Assembly: GCF_037126435.1 (NCBI RefSeq) | Contig: NZ_CP147020.1 | Span: forward strand, 2,159,293-2,223,292 | Direction of reading: 5' to 3' | Source: Bernardetia sp. ABR2-2B | Lineage (GTDB): Bacteria; Bacteroidota; Bacteroidia; Cytophagales; Bernardetiaceae | DNA: 64,000 nt | Shown here: piece after piece, positions 42,294 through 51,138 of the stretch | Layout of the letters: every line of letters begins with the position of its first letter | How positions within the stretch are numbered: the stretch's first letter is position 1 | The notes under the pieces: generated by a model | What the model saw: the letters and a program-made list of their open reading frames with translations, nothing else | Database searches by the model: none | What the model was told of the DNA's origin: nothing | Position numbers and translations under genes: made by a program

Positions 42294-42761
42294 TTAGTTT
42301 GTTCTACTATCTGCTTGTATTTCAATAACTAACATATCCAAAAAAGCTAATAGTGGTTCTAAGTTTTTGGGTTTTTCTAGATATACAATTTGTTTTTTGT
42401 TTTTTTCTCCTTTGGTAACTTCTAATGTAGTAACAGGAATATCAAAAGGACGGTTATAGCCAATTGCATCAGTTTCTAAAAACTGACTTCCTGTTATTAA
42501 GTCTTGCAGTTTTTGATATTTTTTATCAGATAATTTTATTTGAACAATTCCGACAATTGTTGTATATTTTCGCCCATTAAAAACTACCATTTGGTCATCT
42601 CTAATTGTTAAATCAAAGACAGGACAACGACCTTTACAGGCTGATTTTGCATATTTTAATTCGAAAAAACTCTCTGTTTTGGAAGACTTGCATGAAGTAA
42701 ATAAGCTACTACAAAGCAACAGAGAGAAAAGTAAAGCAAAAAGTAAGAAATATTTTTTCAT
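42294..42761 (-). CDS. DUF6438 domain lipoprotein
   Basis: A 155-residue lipoprotein with signal and lipobox LFTSC (C24). The domain starts with YAKSACKGRCPVFDLTIRDD, a cysteine pair and CP-x-(F/Y) pattern seen in DUF6438 proteins, and continues with VVFNGRKYT and a helical stretch LSDKKYQKLQDLI. The role is unknown. The two cysteines of the CKGRC motif may form a disulfide in the periplasm. It lies between the DUF3078 and PAP2 genes on the same strand, with gaps of 57 and 89 bp. Confidence 0.8.
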   Translation of the reverse strand: MKKYFLLFALLFSLLLCSSLFTSCKSSKTESFFELKYAKSACKGRCPVFDLTIRDDQMVVFNGRKYTTIVGIVQIKLSDKKYQKLQDLITGSQFLETDAIGYNRPFDIPVTTLEVTKGEKNKKQIVYLEKPKNLEPLLAFLDMLVIEIQADSRTN

Positions 42762-42818
42762 TGATTGATAGGGTATTTATTAACTGTTTGAATTTTGGAA
42801 ATTTCTATTTCTACTCCC

Positions 42819-43445
42819 TTACTCTAAGAAGCTATCAGAAGTTTTTTGCAAAGATACAGAAAAACGTTTTTCTAAAAGAGTATAAATCCAAAAAACAAAC
42901 CAAGCTATCAAAACTCCTGCTACTGCACCTGCCAAAATATCGCCTACATAATGTACGCCCAAATAAACACGAGAATAAGCTACTAAGGCAGCCCAAATAA
43001 GGGAACCATAACGCAAAATTTTTACCCAAATTTGTTTATCAAAACGCTTTAAAGCTAAAAAAACAAAAAAAGACAAGCTAAAAGTAGTAGAAGCGTGAGA
43101 AGAAATAAAACCATACTTCCCTCCTCTATAATCTCTTAAAATATGAACTAAATTTTCTATTTCTGGACTATGAGAAGGGCGAAAACGCTCAAAAAAGGGT
43201 TTGCAAAACCCAGATGCAAACTGGTCTGCTAAAGCTACCGAAATGAGAATCCCCAAAACTATTTTCCAAAAGTGTTTGACCCCAAAGAGCTTATAAAGAA
43301 TAAAAATCAAAGCTAGATAAATAGGAATCCAAGTATATTTTAAAGAAATATACCACATCAAATCGTCCATAAAAGGATGATGAAGTCCATTTAAAAATAA
43401 TAAAAGTTGTTTATCTAATTGATCTATTTTTTCTATGAAGGTCAT
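42819..43445 (-). CDS. PAP2 family membrane phosphatase
   Basis: A 208-residue integral membrane phosphatase of the type 2 phosphatidic acid phosphatase superfamily. The three catalytic motifs are present: KPFFERFRPSH (motif 1), SSHASTTFS (motif 2, catalytic histidine) and SRVYLGVHYVGDILAG (motif 3). Six hydrophobic segments fit the fold. Candidate substrates are undecaprenyl pyrophosphate or lipid A phosphates, which cannot be told apart here. Confidence 0.9.
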   Translation of the reverse strand: MTFIEKIDQLDKQLLLFLNGLHHPFMDDLMWYISLKYTWIPIYLALIFILYKLFGVKHFWKIVLGILISVALADQFASGFCKPFFERFRPSHSPEIENLVHILRDYRGGKYGFISSHASTTFSLSFFVFLALKRFDKQIWVKILRYGSLIWAALVAYSRVYLGVHYVGDILAGAVAGVLIAWFVFWIYTLLEKRFSVSLQKTSDSFLE

Positions 43446-43526
43446 TTTTTGAAGTATTTATTGAAATAGAATTCAATTTTTATTCGGTAAAATCAAAATA
43501 TATTCTAAAGTCTATTCCTAAAAGAC

Positions 43527-43534
43527 TAAATTTG
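43527..43534 (+). promoter_or_regulatory. Candidate -7 element for the desaturase gene
   Basis: TAAATTTG fits TAnnTTTG and lies 45 bases before the ATG at 43580. No TTTG was found at -33. Confidence 0.5.
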
Positions 43535-43579
43535 TAGTACACAATTAGTAATCACTAAATCTTGTGAAAACCACCAATT

Positions 43580-44662
43580 ATGAAAAATTACGTAAAGTTT
43601 AAGCCTAAAGATAAGAGTTTATTTTTTCCTACACTCAAAAAAAGAGTTGATGATTATTTTGTTACCAATAATATTAGTAAAAATGCCAATACAGGTATGG
43701 TAATCAAGACAATCATATTATTGTCTTCATACATTTTGCCCTTTGTTTATATATTAACTTATAATCCAAGTTTTATTGTTTCGACTATTCTTTGGGCAAT
43801 AATGGGATTTGGAATTGCTGGGATTGGAATGAGTGTAATGCATGATGCTAACCACGGTTCATATTCTCATTCAGAATTTGTAAACAAAATGTTGGGAAAT
43901 ACGCTCACTTTAGTTGGTGGTTCGGTTGATAACTGGAAAGTACAGCATAATTTATTGCATCATACATTTACGAATGTGGTTCATCAAGATGATGATATTT
44001 CTGATAAATTTGTCTTGCGTTTCTCACCTCATACAGAAGTAAAATGGTTTCATAAGTATCAGTATATTTATGCTTTCTTTTTCTATGGATTACAAACTAT
44101 TTATTGGGTTTTTGTAAAAGATTTTCTTCAATTCAAACGCTATGTCATAAGAGGAGAAAAAAAATGGGTTACATTTATAAAATTAATGCTATCTAAAATT
44201 ATATATACTTTTATTGTATTGATAATGCCTATCGTTTTTTTTGATATTCCTGTTTTGAATGTAGCCGTTGGTTTTTTGGTTATGCAATTTATAGCAGGAT
44301 TAGTGCTTACCGTAATTTTTCAATTAGCGCATACAGTAGAAGGAACGACTCATCCACTTCCTAACGAAAAAAATGAAATTAAACAAGATTGGGCAATTCA
44401 TCAAATGAACACAACCGTAGATTTTGCGCCTAAAAACAAGTTACTCTCGTGGTATATTGGTGGTCTTAATTTTCAAGTAGAGCATCATTTATTTACCAAA
44501 ATTTGTCATATTCATTATCCAGAAATATCAAAAATTGTACAGCAAACAGCTGCTGAATTTGATGTTCCTTATCTACTCAATGAAAAATTTTCTGATGCCC
44601 TTATGGCTCACGTAAATGCTCTCAAACGATTTGGAAAAGAAGAAAGTGGGTTATTGGTTTAA
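43580..44662 (+). CDS. Fatty acid desaturase (acyl-CoA/linoleoyl-CoA desaturase-like)
   Basis: A di-iron membrane desaturase of 360 residues. The three histidine boxes are HDANHGS (about 89-95), HNLLHHTF (about 121-128) and QVEHHLF (about 304-310). A glutamine in place of the first histidine of box three is typical of front-end (delta-5/6-like) desaturases, although the bacterial family is broader. HTVEGTTHPLP is another family segment. Membrane segments flank the boxes. It inserts double bonds in acyl chains and probably helps adapt membrane fluidity. The substrate position is not certain. Confidence 0.88.
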   Translation: MKNYVKFKPKDKSLFFPTLKKRVDDYFVTNNISKNANTGMVIKTIILLSSYILPFVYILTYNPSFIVSTILWAIMGFGIAGIGMSVMHDANHGSYSHSEFVNKMLGNTLTLVGGSVDNWKVQHNLLHHTFTNVVHQDDDISDKFVLRFSPHTEVKWFHKYQYIYAFFFYGLQTIYWVFVKDFLQFKRYVIRGEKKWVTFIKLMLSKIIYTFIVLIMPIVFFDIPVLNVAVGFLVMQFIAGLVLTVIFQLAHTVEGTTHPLPNEKNEIKQDWAIHQMNTTVDFAPKNKLLSWYIGGLNFQVEHHLFTKICHIHYPEISKIVQQTAAEFDVPYLLNEKFSDALMAHVNALKRFGKEESGLLV

Positions 44663-44675
44663 TTCTAAGACCATA

Positions 44676-44713
44676 AAAAAGCCTTACAAAAAATAAATTT
44701 TGTAAGGCTTTTT
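44676..44713. terminator. Bidirectional terminator between desaturase and SGNH hydrolase
   Basis: AAAAAGCCTTACAAAA (44676-44691) pairs perfectly with TTTTGTAAGGCTTTTT (44698-44713), serving both convergent genes. Confidence 0.92.
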
Positions 44714-44746
44714 AGATTTAACTATTTATTAGCTAATCAATTTTGA

Positions 44747-46588
44747 TTAAGGGAATAATACACCACGATAATCATTAGTATTAATCAATGATAATTTTGC
44801 ATTATATTTTGCATTGATAGATTTAATAAATTCATTTCCAGCAAGTGCATAACCACGCTGAGTAAGATGAATTCCATCTAGACTAAATGCACCACCTGTT
44901 ACGAAAGTAGGACTATATGTAACACCTTGATAAGAAAAGCCAGATATTACTTTACCAAAGAAGTCGTTAATATCTACATACGCATATTTTGAACCTGCTG
45001 CATCTTGGATAACACCATTATAAGCATCAATAGCTGCATTTACTTTTGCTTGTTCATCTACATCTAATACAAGACTTTCAGGAAGAACTGGAAGAGCTTG
45101 AAACTCTGGACTAGCAGTATAAGAAAGCACTGTAAGAAGAATTAAATCATCTGGAGTAGCCGAACGTAACCCTGTTGGATTAGTAGCACTAGGTGCACCT
45201 TGAATAACAAATGGATTTGCTCCTTCTGAAACTGATGGCAATGTAGCAAATATTGTCTCCAATTGAGCTTGTACATTTTCCTCAATAGTAGCTTGTATCT
45301 CTGGAGATTGCATACGTGTATCTACCTCTGCTTGTATTCCTGCTTGTACCAGTGGGCTTTGCATTTGTTCATCAATATTAGCTTCTATTTGCGCCTTTAC
45401 CTCATCTGTTTCTAACTGATTTTGCACTTCAGCTTCTATTCCAGCTTGTGCTTCTGGTGTTTGAATCTGTGTATCTAGTTGAGCTTCAATAGCTGCCTGT
45501 CCATCAGAACTTGCAATAAAAGCATCTGCTGCAGCTTCTGCTGCAGTTTGTGAAGCACCTGCATCTAAGGCATTTTGTATAGCCTGTGCTCTAACAGCTG
45601 CTGTTACTTGAGGTCTTATTTGTGCACGTAAACCTCTAGTTACTCTAGCTCTAACAGTATCTGTTACAACTGCTGTTACACCTGGTCTTACTTGGTTTTC
45701 ACGTACAAACTCTGTAACTCCTGCTGTTACCTGTTCTCTAACAACTGCTGTAACTCCTGCCACTACCTGTGGTCTAGCTCCAGCTTCTACTGTTGCACGA
45801 AGACCAGCATTAAGAGCTGCTGCTTGTGCAGCATCAATAACAAAAGCATTGTACGCTGCTGTTGTGAAATAAGGAGCAGCTAAGATATTAGGAATATTAG
45901 CAATTGCACCACCACTAGCACCATCCATACCAACCATGATTTTATCAAAGTCAGCTCTAAACTCTTCTACTGGAGTAATTTCATCTCCTCCTTGGTCGCC
46001 ACCCGAAGTAGCATAACCTAAAACATCATTATTTCCAATCCAAAGAGTAAAAAAAGTAGGGTTTTGAGCTGCTGCCTCTCCTACTACTGTAGCTCCAGGG
46101 TTAGATGCAAAACGAGCATAAAATGGGTTTCCTTGTGATGAACCATAACCTACTTGAGTTAGGTTTTTTACTCTAGCACCTGGTACGCCTAAGTTTTGAT
46201 AAGGTCCTCCACTAGCAATCGATGCAAATGCACTAGGGTCTGCAGCTACAGGAACAGGAGTAGGAGCACCATTGATTAATTGCAGTTGTAAATACCCACT
46301 ACCATTACCTGTTGGCATTAGAGGAGTTGAGAAACCTGTTGCTCCACCTGTTTCTTGCATACTCTTCGCCATCATTTCAGGGTAAGAATTGATTTGTGCT
46401 TCACGATATACTCCACCATCTGCAAAACCTGCTGTGAGTGAGTTTCCTAAAGCTACATAGGTTGTAAAGTCTGCACTACCACTTACTGGGGTTTCGACTT
46501 CAATTTCTGGCTGACAAGCAAAAAGCCCCATAGTAGCGAGCATTGCTACACCTGTCCGGCGTGAGAAAAATTTTTTGTATAATTTCAT
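44747..46588 (-). CDS. SGNH/GDSL hydrolase lipoprotein with large helical repeat insertion
   Basis: A 613-residue lipoprotein (lipobox GLFAC, C25). The SGNH hydrolase blocks are S50 in ALGNSLTAG, a glycine block near GVPGARV, GNND at 185-188 and D571/H574 in DGIHLTQRG, so the active site is complete. Between residues about 265 and 450 lies an insertion of two repeat sets: five units of about 12 residues (275-336, pattern V-x-A-G-V-T-A-V-V-R-E-Q) and five units of exactly 17 (363-447, pattern Q-A-x-I-E-A-x-x-x-x-Q-x-x-x-P-E). This is unusual for the family. The enzyme probably hydrolyses esters at the cell surface. The C-terminal DYRGVLFP may be a sorting-like tail. Confidence 0.88.
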   Translation of the reverse strand: MKLYKKFFSRRTGVAMLATMGLFACQPEIEVETPVSGSADFTTYVALGNSLTAGFADGGVYREAQINSYPEMMAKSMQETGGATGFSTPLMPTGNGSGYLQLQLINGAPTPVPVAADPSAFASIASGGPYQNLGVPGARVKNLTQVGYGSSQGNPFYARFASNPGATVVGEAAAQNPTFFTLWIGNNDVLGYATSGGDQGGDEITPVEEFRADFDKIMVGMDGASGGAIANIPNILAAPYFTTAAYNAFVIDAAQAAALNAGLRATVEAGARPQVVAGVTAVVREQVTAGVTEFVRENQVRPGVTAVVTDTVRARVTRGLRAQIRPQVTAAVRAQAIQNALDAGASQTAAEAAADAFIASSDGQAAIEAQLDTQIQTPEAQAGIEAEVQNQLETDEVKAQIEANIDEQMQSPLVQAGIQAEVDTRMQSPEIQATIEENVQAQLETIFATLPSVSEGANPFVIQGAPSATNPTGLRSATPDDLILLTVLSYTASPEFQALPVLPESLVLDVDEQAKVNAAIDAYNGVIQDAAGSKYAYVDINDFFGKVISGFSYQGVTYSPTFVTGGAFSLDGIHLTQRGYALAGNEFIKSINAKYNAKLSLINTNDYRGVLFP

Positions 46589-46815
46589 AATGAATATATG
46601 CTAAATTATTGTGTGTTTTGAAATAATAAATAAATTAACAGCACTATAACTATTACGAATTAAAAATTACGACTTTGAATATAACCTGTTTTATTTGATA
46701 ATCCATCAAAACGTATTTAATTCAATGTTATTTATAAACTGAATGATTTTTTTAAGTTATCTATGATTTTTCTGATAATTGACTTTAATCATTAATAACT
46801 AATCACTATTATTTT

Positions 46816-48147
46816 TTATTCAGCAGCCTTTGTAGAACCACCAAATTTGTAAGAAAGACCAAAGCCAAATATATTTGCACCTGCTTCGAAAGTTCCATCA
46901 ATTCCCCCTGAGTTTGGTGCAGCTACATTTTCACGTTCTGCTTTATCTACTAATAGATAATGAACATCAATTGTGAAACGTTCTCCAACAGTATAGCCTA
47001 ACCCTAGAGTATAACCAATTGTGTTTGCATCAGGAGTTTCTGGAGTTATATATCCATCATCTACTGCAGTTTGGTCGTAATAAATACCACCACGAAGAGC
47101 TAATGACTCGGTAGCCATATATTCTGCACCTAATTTGAATACAGAAGAGTTTTTGTAATTACGTTCTGAAACTGTTTCTGAGTTGCCTAATACAGGTGCA
47201 TTATACTCAAATTTTAATTCTTCATAAGCTGACCAGCCTGTCATACTCCATTCTAAAGCAAGTTGTAGTTTGTCTGTTGGTTTTATACCTGCTCCTATTG
47301 AAAATACAGAAGGCAAAGGAAGAGTAGAGTTAAATTTATCTGCCTGAAATTGAGTTTGAACTAAGCTAGGAACAATAAAAGTGGCTTCACCATCTTCTAC
47401 TGTCAAATCTACTTTAGAACGATAGTTTATACCTAAAGAGAACTTTTCACTTGCTTCATAATAAGCTCCAACATTGAAACCTACTGCAGGTGTTGCGCTT
47501 CCTTCTAGTGAAGCATAAGGTTTGCTTCCAGCTGGAGCTGCACTTCCATCTTTGGCGTTTACCAAGCTTCCATCTTGCCCTTCTAAAGGAGCACTACGTT
47601 GAAGAAAAACCGAACCAAATGCAATATCAAGACCAGCACCAATGCCGAACTTTTCAGAAACTTGATAACTTACTGTTGGTTGAACAACAAAAGCAGCTAA
47701 ACTAAGTTCATTTAAAGAAAAACGTCCCTGCCACTCATCTCCCCAAGTTACTGTCGAACCAAAAGGAGTAACAACGCCTAAGCCTACATTAAGTTTTTCG
47801 TTTACACTATAAATACCATATAAGAAAAAAGGTGTACCAAGAGGAGAATCTGTTTCTGCTCTATATGTACTATTTGGAGCTGCATATTGAACGTTAGAAC
47901 TTACAAAGTTTGCTCCCAACATAATAGAACTATTCTGCTCCATTGCCATTGCACCTGGGTTAAAGAAAAGGCTTGGCGCACCAGAACGAAATCCGACAGC
48001 ACAGTTACCCATTGCCGTTACTCGGCTACCTTGCAAGACAACTTGATAACCACTTGCCATAGCATTTGAGCTTGAAAGAAGTACACCTGCACTTAGCAGA
48101 CCTGCTCCAATGATGCCAGTGGTGGCTTTTTTGAGAAATTTTTTCAT
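46816..48147 (-). CDS. OmpP1/FadL family outer-membrane transporter
   Basis: A 443-residue outer-membrane beta-barrel of the FadL/TodX type, which takes up long-chain fatty acids or other hydrophobic compounds. After the signal peptide (cleavage near ASG, residue 32) the N-terminal plug begins GYQVVLQGSRVTAMGNCAVG. The family segment SLFFNPGAMAMEQNSS is present. FGIGAGLDIAFGSVFLQR, GYTLGLGYTVGERFTIDVHYL and the C-terminal FGFGLSYKFGG fit barrel strands. It lies next to the SGNH lipoprotein gene on the same strand, so the two may act together on lipid-like substrates (inference). Confidence 0.9.
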   Translation of the reverse strand: MKKFLKKATTGIIGAGLLSAGVLLSSSNAMASGYQVVLQGSRVTAMGNCAVGFRSGAPSLFFNPGAMAMEQNSSIMLGANFVSSNVQYAAPNSTYRAETDSPLGTPFFLYGIYSVNEKLNVGLGVVTPFGSTVTWGDEWQGRFSLNELSLAAFVVQPTVSYQVSEKFGIGAGLDIAFGSVFLQRSAPLEGQDGSLVNAKDGSAAPAGSKPYASLEGSATPAVGFNVGAYYEASEKFSLGINYRSKVDLTVEDGEATFIVPSLVQTQFQADKFNSTLPLPSVFSIGAGIKPTDKLQLALEWSMTGWSAYEELKFEYNAPVLGNSETVSERNYKNSSVFKLGAEYMATESLALRGGIYYDQTAVDDGYITPETPDANTIGYTLGLGYTVGERFTIDVHYLLVDKAERENVAAPNSGGIDGTFEAGANIFGFGLSYKFGGSTKAAE

Positions 48148-48721
48148 AAAATTATCACTGTTTGTGTGTGAATAAATAATTAATGATGTATTTGATTAAT
48201 AAAACAAAAGAATAATTTTTCGGAAGTTTAAAAAAACAGCCTAAATACTTTTTACATTTTCAGTAGAAAGTAGTCTATTTTATTGTTAAAAGAATAAATT
48301 ATCTTGCTTATTTTTACTGAAAAGGTATAAAAAATTCGGCTAACATACTAATTAACGAAATAAATTTGAGTATTATTTTTTTAATATGAATGATTTTAAC
48401 ACTAAAGTAACAAGATGAGAAGCTAGATATAGTACCCCCTCCTTAATTGAATTTCAAAAACAGGTATTTGTCAGCACAGCTTAAAGGTATCAGACAGATA
48501 GGTTACAAGTTTCGAAAAGTATTCTTGAGAAGTTGTTTAAGAATAGGTTTTGTACGTTTATTTGTTGGTGTCGCTACGCTAAAACACCAACAAAGGCTGG
48601 GTTATTTTTCCATAAAATTGGGTTTGTAAGTCCAATTCTATGGAAAAATTTACATTCTTAAACAACTTTTTGATTAAGTATTAAAGGTTAGAAAACTAAA
48701 TTAAAAAATAGAGTTGTGAGA
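48148..48721. other. Gap holding a structured repeat, between FadL and speDE genes
   Basis: The 574-bp gap contains the upstream region of the FadL gene, then the three-hairpin element at 48530-48668, preceded by GGTATCAGACAGATAGG. The rest is AT-rich with no ORF. Confidence 0.5.
48530..48668. repeat. 139-bp nested inverted repeat (three-way-junction shape, MITE-like)
   Basis: Outer arms AAGTTGTTTAAGAAT (48530-48544) and ATTCTTAAACAACTT (48654-48668) pair perfectly over 15 bp. Inside are an 11-bp perfect hairpin (48561-48571 with 48584-48594) and an 18-bp hairpin with one mismatch (48604-48621 with 48632-48649). A related partial copy is at 41184. No target-site duplication was clear. It may be a miniature mobile element or a structured RNA. 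Confidence 0.8.
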
Positions 48722-50104
48722 TTAACTCACTATTTTTTTGATAAAATTGGGAAGACAAAAGGCAGCTTTATGAATTTCTTGATTGTAGTAAAATAAATCA
48801 TCATAAAAACTAAGAGAAGATTTTTGAGAAGATTCTTTATTTTCTTCTGTATTTTTTGTGAAAATTTCTTGATTTTTACTCGCACATGCAAATCCCCACA
48901 TTCCAGTTGGAAGAGAAGCCACCGAACTCAAATAAGGTAGAACAGTTTTGTTATCTTGATTGAATGAAAACACACTTTTTAAGGAACTAATAATACTTAC
49001 AAAACGCTCTTGATGCCAACGAGGCGCATCACATTGAGTAGCTAAAATGCCATTATCACCTAATAAATCATATAACTTTTTGAAGAAAAATGTATCTAAA
49101 ACAGGCTCTTGAATCGTATCAGCTGCATCTACAATTATTATATCAAAAGACTGTTTTTTATCCTCTTCAGAATAACTATTTAGGAATTGATTTGCCTCTG
49201 CAAAAACGAGTTCTAACTTTGGATTTTCTAATGCACTAGCAAGACCTTCAAAATGAGCTTGAGCAGCCTCTGTAACCGTTTTGTCTTGCTCAATCATTAC
49301 TACTTTTTCTACAAAATCATAACGCAAGACTTCTCTTGCCGTTCCTCCATCTCCTCCTCCAATAATCAAAACTTTAATTCCTGTTTTTTTAGGTTCTGAA
49401 TTAGTAATAGAATGGAAATTATCGTAAAAAGTAAAAGCAGGGTGAACAAGCATTTCGTGATATGCTGCTTCATCTTTTTGCGTAGCCACTACCAAACCAT
49501 CTAAAACTAAAGCTTTCCCAAAAGCAAACGTATCAAAAACTTCTACTTTCTGAAACTGACTTTGTTTTTTGAATAATGAATTGCCTTTATGTTTGAGTGA
49601 TAAAGCAAGATTTTCATCTCGCTCTGTAAACCAAATTTCTTTACTTATTTTACTTACTTCTTGATTTTTTTCTTGAAAAACAGGTTTTTCATTTTCAGTT
49701 ATAGATTTACGATTTTGAAGAAGTGAAGAAGGTTTGTAGTCATTTTTTTTCAACAGTTCTAATTGTCCTCTTCGCATTTCTATGGTTGAACCATGACTTG
49801 CTTCAAGAGATTCTTTCAAAACAGTATAGCATTTCCAAGGGTCTGTACTTTCGCCACAAGTAAACAAATCAATAGAAGCAAAACCCCATTCTGGCCACGT
49901 ATGAATAGCTAAATGACTTTCCTCAATTACTACCACACCTGAAACTCCATACGGCGAAAAATGATGAAAGGTAAGATTTATGATGGTTGCTCCTGCTTCT
50001 TGTGCTGCATTTTGCATAGCATTTTGTACGTGCGTAACATCATCTAAAAGTGCAGGTTTGCAATCGTAAAGTTCTACAATGACATGTCTTCCTAGTGCGT
50101 TCAA
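48722..50104 (-). CDS. S-adenosylmethionine decarboxylase-spermidine synthase fusion (SpeD-SpeE)
   Basis: A 460-residue fusion of two polyamine enzymes. The N-terminal 115 residues are a class 1b AdoMet decarboxylase: S63 in EESHLAIHTWPE is the self-cleavage serine that becomes the pyruvoyl group, with H68 and C83 in FTCG, at the same numbers as in the Thermotoga enzyme. After a linker of about 45 residues comes an aminopropyltransferase with the SAM-binding VLIIGGGDGGTAREVLR, MIEQDK, IIVDAADT and YLSSVASLPTGMWGFACAS. The start is TTG, giving MNALGRHVIVE, which aligns with the family start. It makes spermidine-type polyamines from putrescine-type amines with its own decarboxylated SAM. Confidence 0.92.
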   Translation of the reverse strand: MNALGRHVIVELYDCKPALLDDVTHVQNAMQNAAQEAGATIINLTFHHFSPYGVSGVVVIEESHLAIHTWPEWGFASIDLFTCGESTDPWKCYTVLKESLEASHGSTIEMRRGQLELLKKNDYKPSSLLQNRKSITENEKPVFQEKNQEVSKISKEIWFTERDENLALSLKHKGNSLFKKQSQFQKVEVFDTFAFGKALVLDGLVVATQKDEAAYHEMLVHPAFTFYDNFHSITNSEPKKTGIKVLIIGGGDGGTAREVLRYDFVEKVVMIEQDKTVTEAAQAHFEGLASALENPKLELVFAEANQFLNSYSEEDKKQSFDIIIVDAADTIQEPVLDTFFFKKLYDLLGDNGILATQCDAPRWHQERFVSIISSLKSVFSFNQDNKTVLPYLSSVASLPTGMWGFACASKNQEIFTKNTEENKESSQKSSLSFYDDLFYYNQEIHKAAFCLPNFIKKIVS

Positions 50105-50130
50105 AGGCTTTTTTGATTTTTGTTTCTGTC

Positions 50131-50148
50131 GTTGGTAAGGACACCAAC
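50131..50148. repeat. GTTGGT-AAGGAC-ACCAAC palindrome
   Basis: Identical in its core to 19990-20007, including the following AACA. It lies upstream of the speDE gene. Confidence 0.6.
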
Positions 50149-50198
50149 AACAGCTAGTTTTTTTACTTTAAGACAAATATAATTAATCAAATCTGATT

Positions 50199-50912
50199 TT
50201 ATGAAAAAATAAATTCGACTGAATCATTAAAATTTTTCTCAAATACTGCTTTATCAAAAGGCTTTTCTTTTCCTTTTTCCAATCGTTGTATGAAGTCTTT
50301 ACGAGGAATCATATCAGCACCAAACCTAGCCAAATGCTCTGTAAAAACCTGACAATCAATCATTTCAAAACCGTAATGCAATAGGTTTTTTATCAAAACT
50401 ACAAAACCAACTTTTGAAGCATTATTTTCTAAAGCAAACATAGATTCTCCAAAAAAACAAGTTCCTACAATTTCTCCGTATAAACCTCCTACAAGCTTAT
50501 CGTCTCTCCAAACTTCTATCGAATGAGCAAAACCTTCATAATGAAGATTTATAAAAGCCTGTTGCATTTCAGTAGTAATCCAAGTTCCGTGTTGATTAGG
50601 GCGATTATTCATCTTACAGTGCTGTATTACCCTCTCAAAAGCTGTATTTATAGTAACTCTAAATTCTCTTTTTCTTAAAATAGGTCTAAGACTTTTGGAG
50701 AACTTGAAGTTTTGGGGCAAGATAACAAACCGTGGATTAGGCGACCACCATAAAATAGGACTATAGTCCGAATACCAAGGAAAAATTCCATTATTATATG
50801 CTTTTTTAATTCGCTCTTCTGATAAATCTCCACCTACTGCCAAAAGTCCGTCCTCATCAGAATATTGAACAGGAGGAAAATCTAGTGTATTAGGATTAAG
50901 ACGATAAGCCAT
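50199..50912 (-). CDS. aat: Leucyl/phenylalanyl-tRNA-protein transferase
   Basis: Aat adds Leu or Phe to proteins with N-terminal Arg or Lys, marking them for ClpS/ClpAP degradation. The 237 residues contain the family blocks FPPVQYSDEDGLLAVGGDL, NGIFPWYSDYSPILWWSPNPRFV, HGTWITTEMQQAFINLH and GGLYGEIVGTCFFGESMF, then DCQVFTEHLARFGA. All conserved segments are intact, and the GNAT-like fold is known for this family. It is cytosolic and monocistronic. Confidence 0.96.
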   Translation of the reverse strand: MAYRLNPNTLDFPPVQYSDEDGLLAVGGDLSEERIKKAYNNGIFPWYSDYSPILWWSPNPRFVILPQNFKFSKSLRPILRKREFRVTINTAFERVIQHCKMNNRPNQHGTWITTEMQQAFINLHYEGFAHSIEVWRDDKLVGGLYGEIVGTCFFGESMFALENNASKVGFVVLIKNLLHYGFEMIDCQVFTEHLARFGADMIPRKDFIQRLEKGKEKPFDKAVFEKNFNDSVEFIFS

Positions 50913-51033
50913 AGAAAATATAAATTTAAAAAGAAAATAAGGTGTTGTTTTGTAAATGTAAATAACAAATTATTAGTGAGCAATTTAGTTTCACCGAACT
51001 ATCTGTTTTATGATTTATGATATATCACTACGT

Positions 51034-51066
51034 CCTTGGGTTTGCCTTGGGTTTGCCTTGGGTTTG
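51034..51066. repeat. Three tandem 11-mers CCTTGGGTTTG
   Basis: CCTTGGGTTTG is repeated three times without gaps, in the spacer between aat and the DUF3037 gene. It is a short direct tandem array prone to slippage; no function is evident. Confidence 0.75.
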
Positions 51067-51097
51067 GAAAATACTTTTTGAAAGCAAATTTGTATTT

Positions 51098-51130
51098 AAA
51101 CCCTAAGAGTCTTGAATACACTTAGGGTTT
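51098..51130. terminator. AAACCCTAAG hairpin, possible terminator
   Basis: AAACCCTAAG (51098-51107) pairs perfectly with CTTAGGGTTT (51121-51130) nine bases after the DUF3037 stop codon on the minus strand. The U-tract is short, and the same palindrome occurs at 19148, so it may also be an extragenic repeat. Confidence 0.5.
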
Positions 51131-51138
51131 AAAACAAC

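Noticed and set aside
42761-43000. Plus-strand ORF overlapping the PAP2 phosphatase gene
   Set aside because: It is antisense to a well-supported gene with all three PAP2 motifs, so it is a shadow frame.
51098-51130. AAACCCTAAG repeats reminiscent of telomere sequence
   Set aside because: Only a short hairpin shared with 19148; there is no tandem CCCTAA array and the context is an ordinary gene end.
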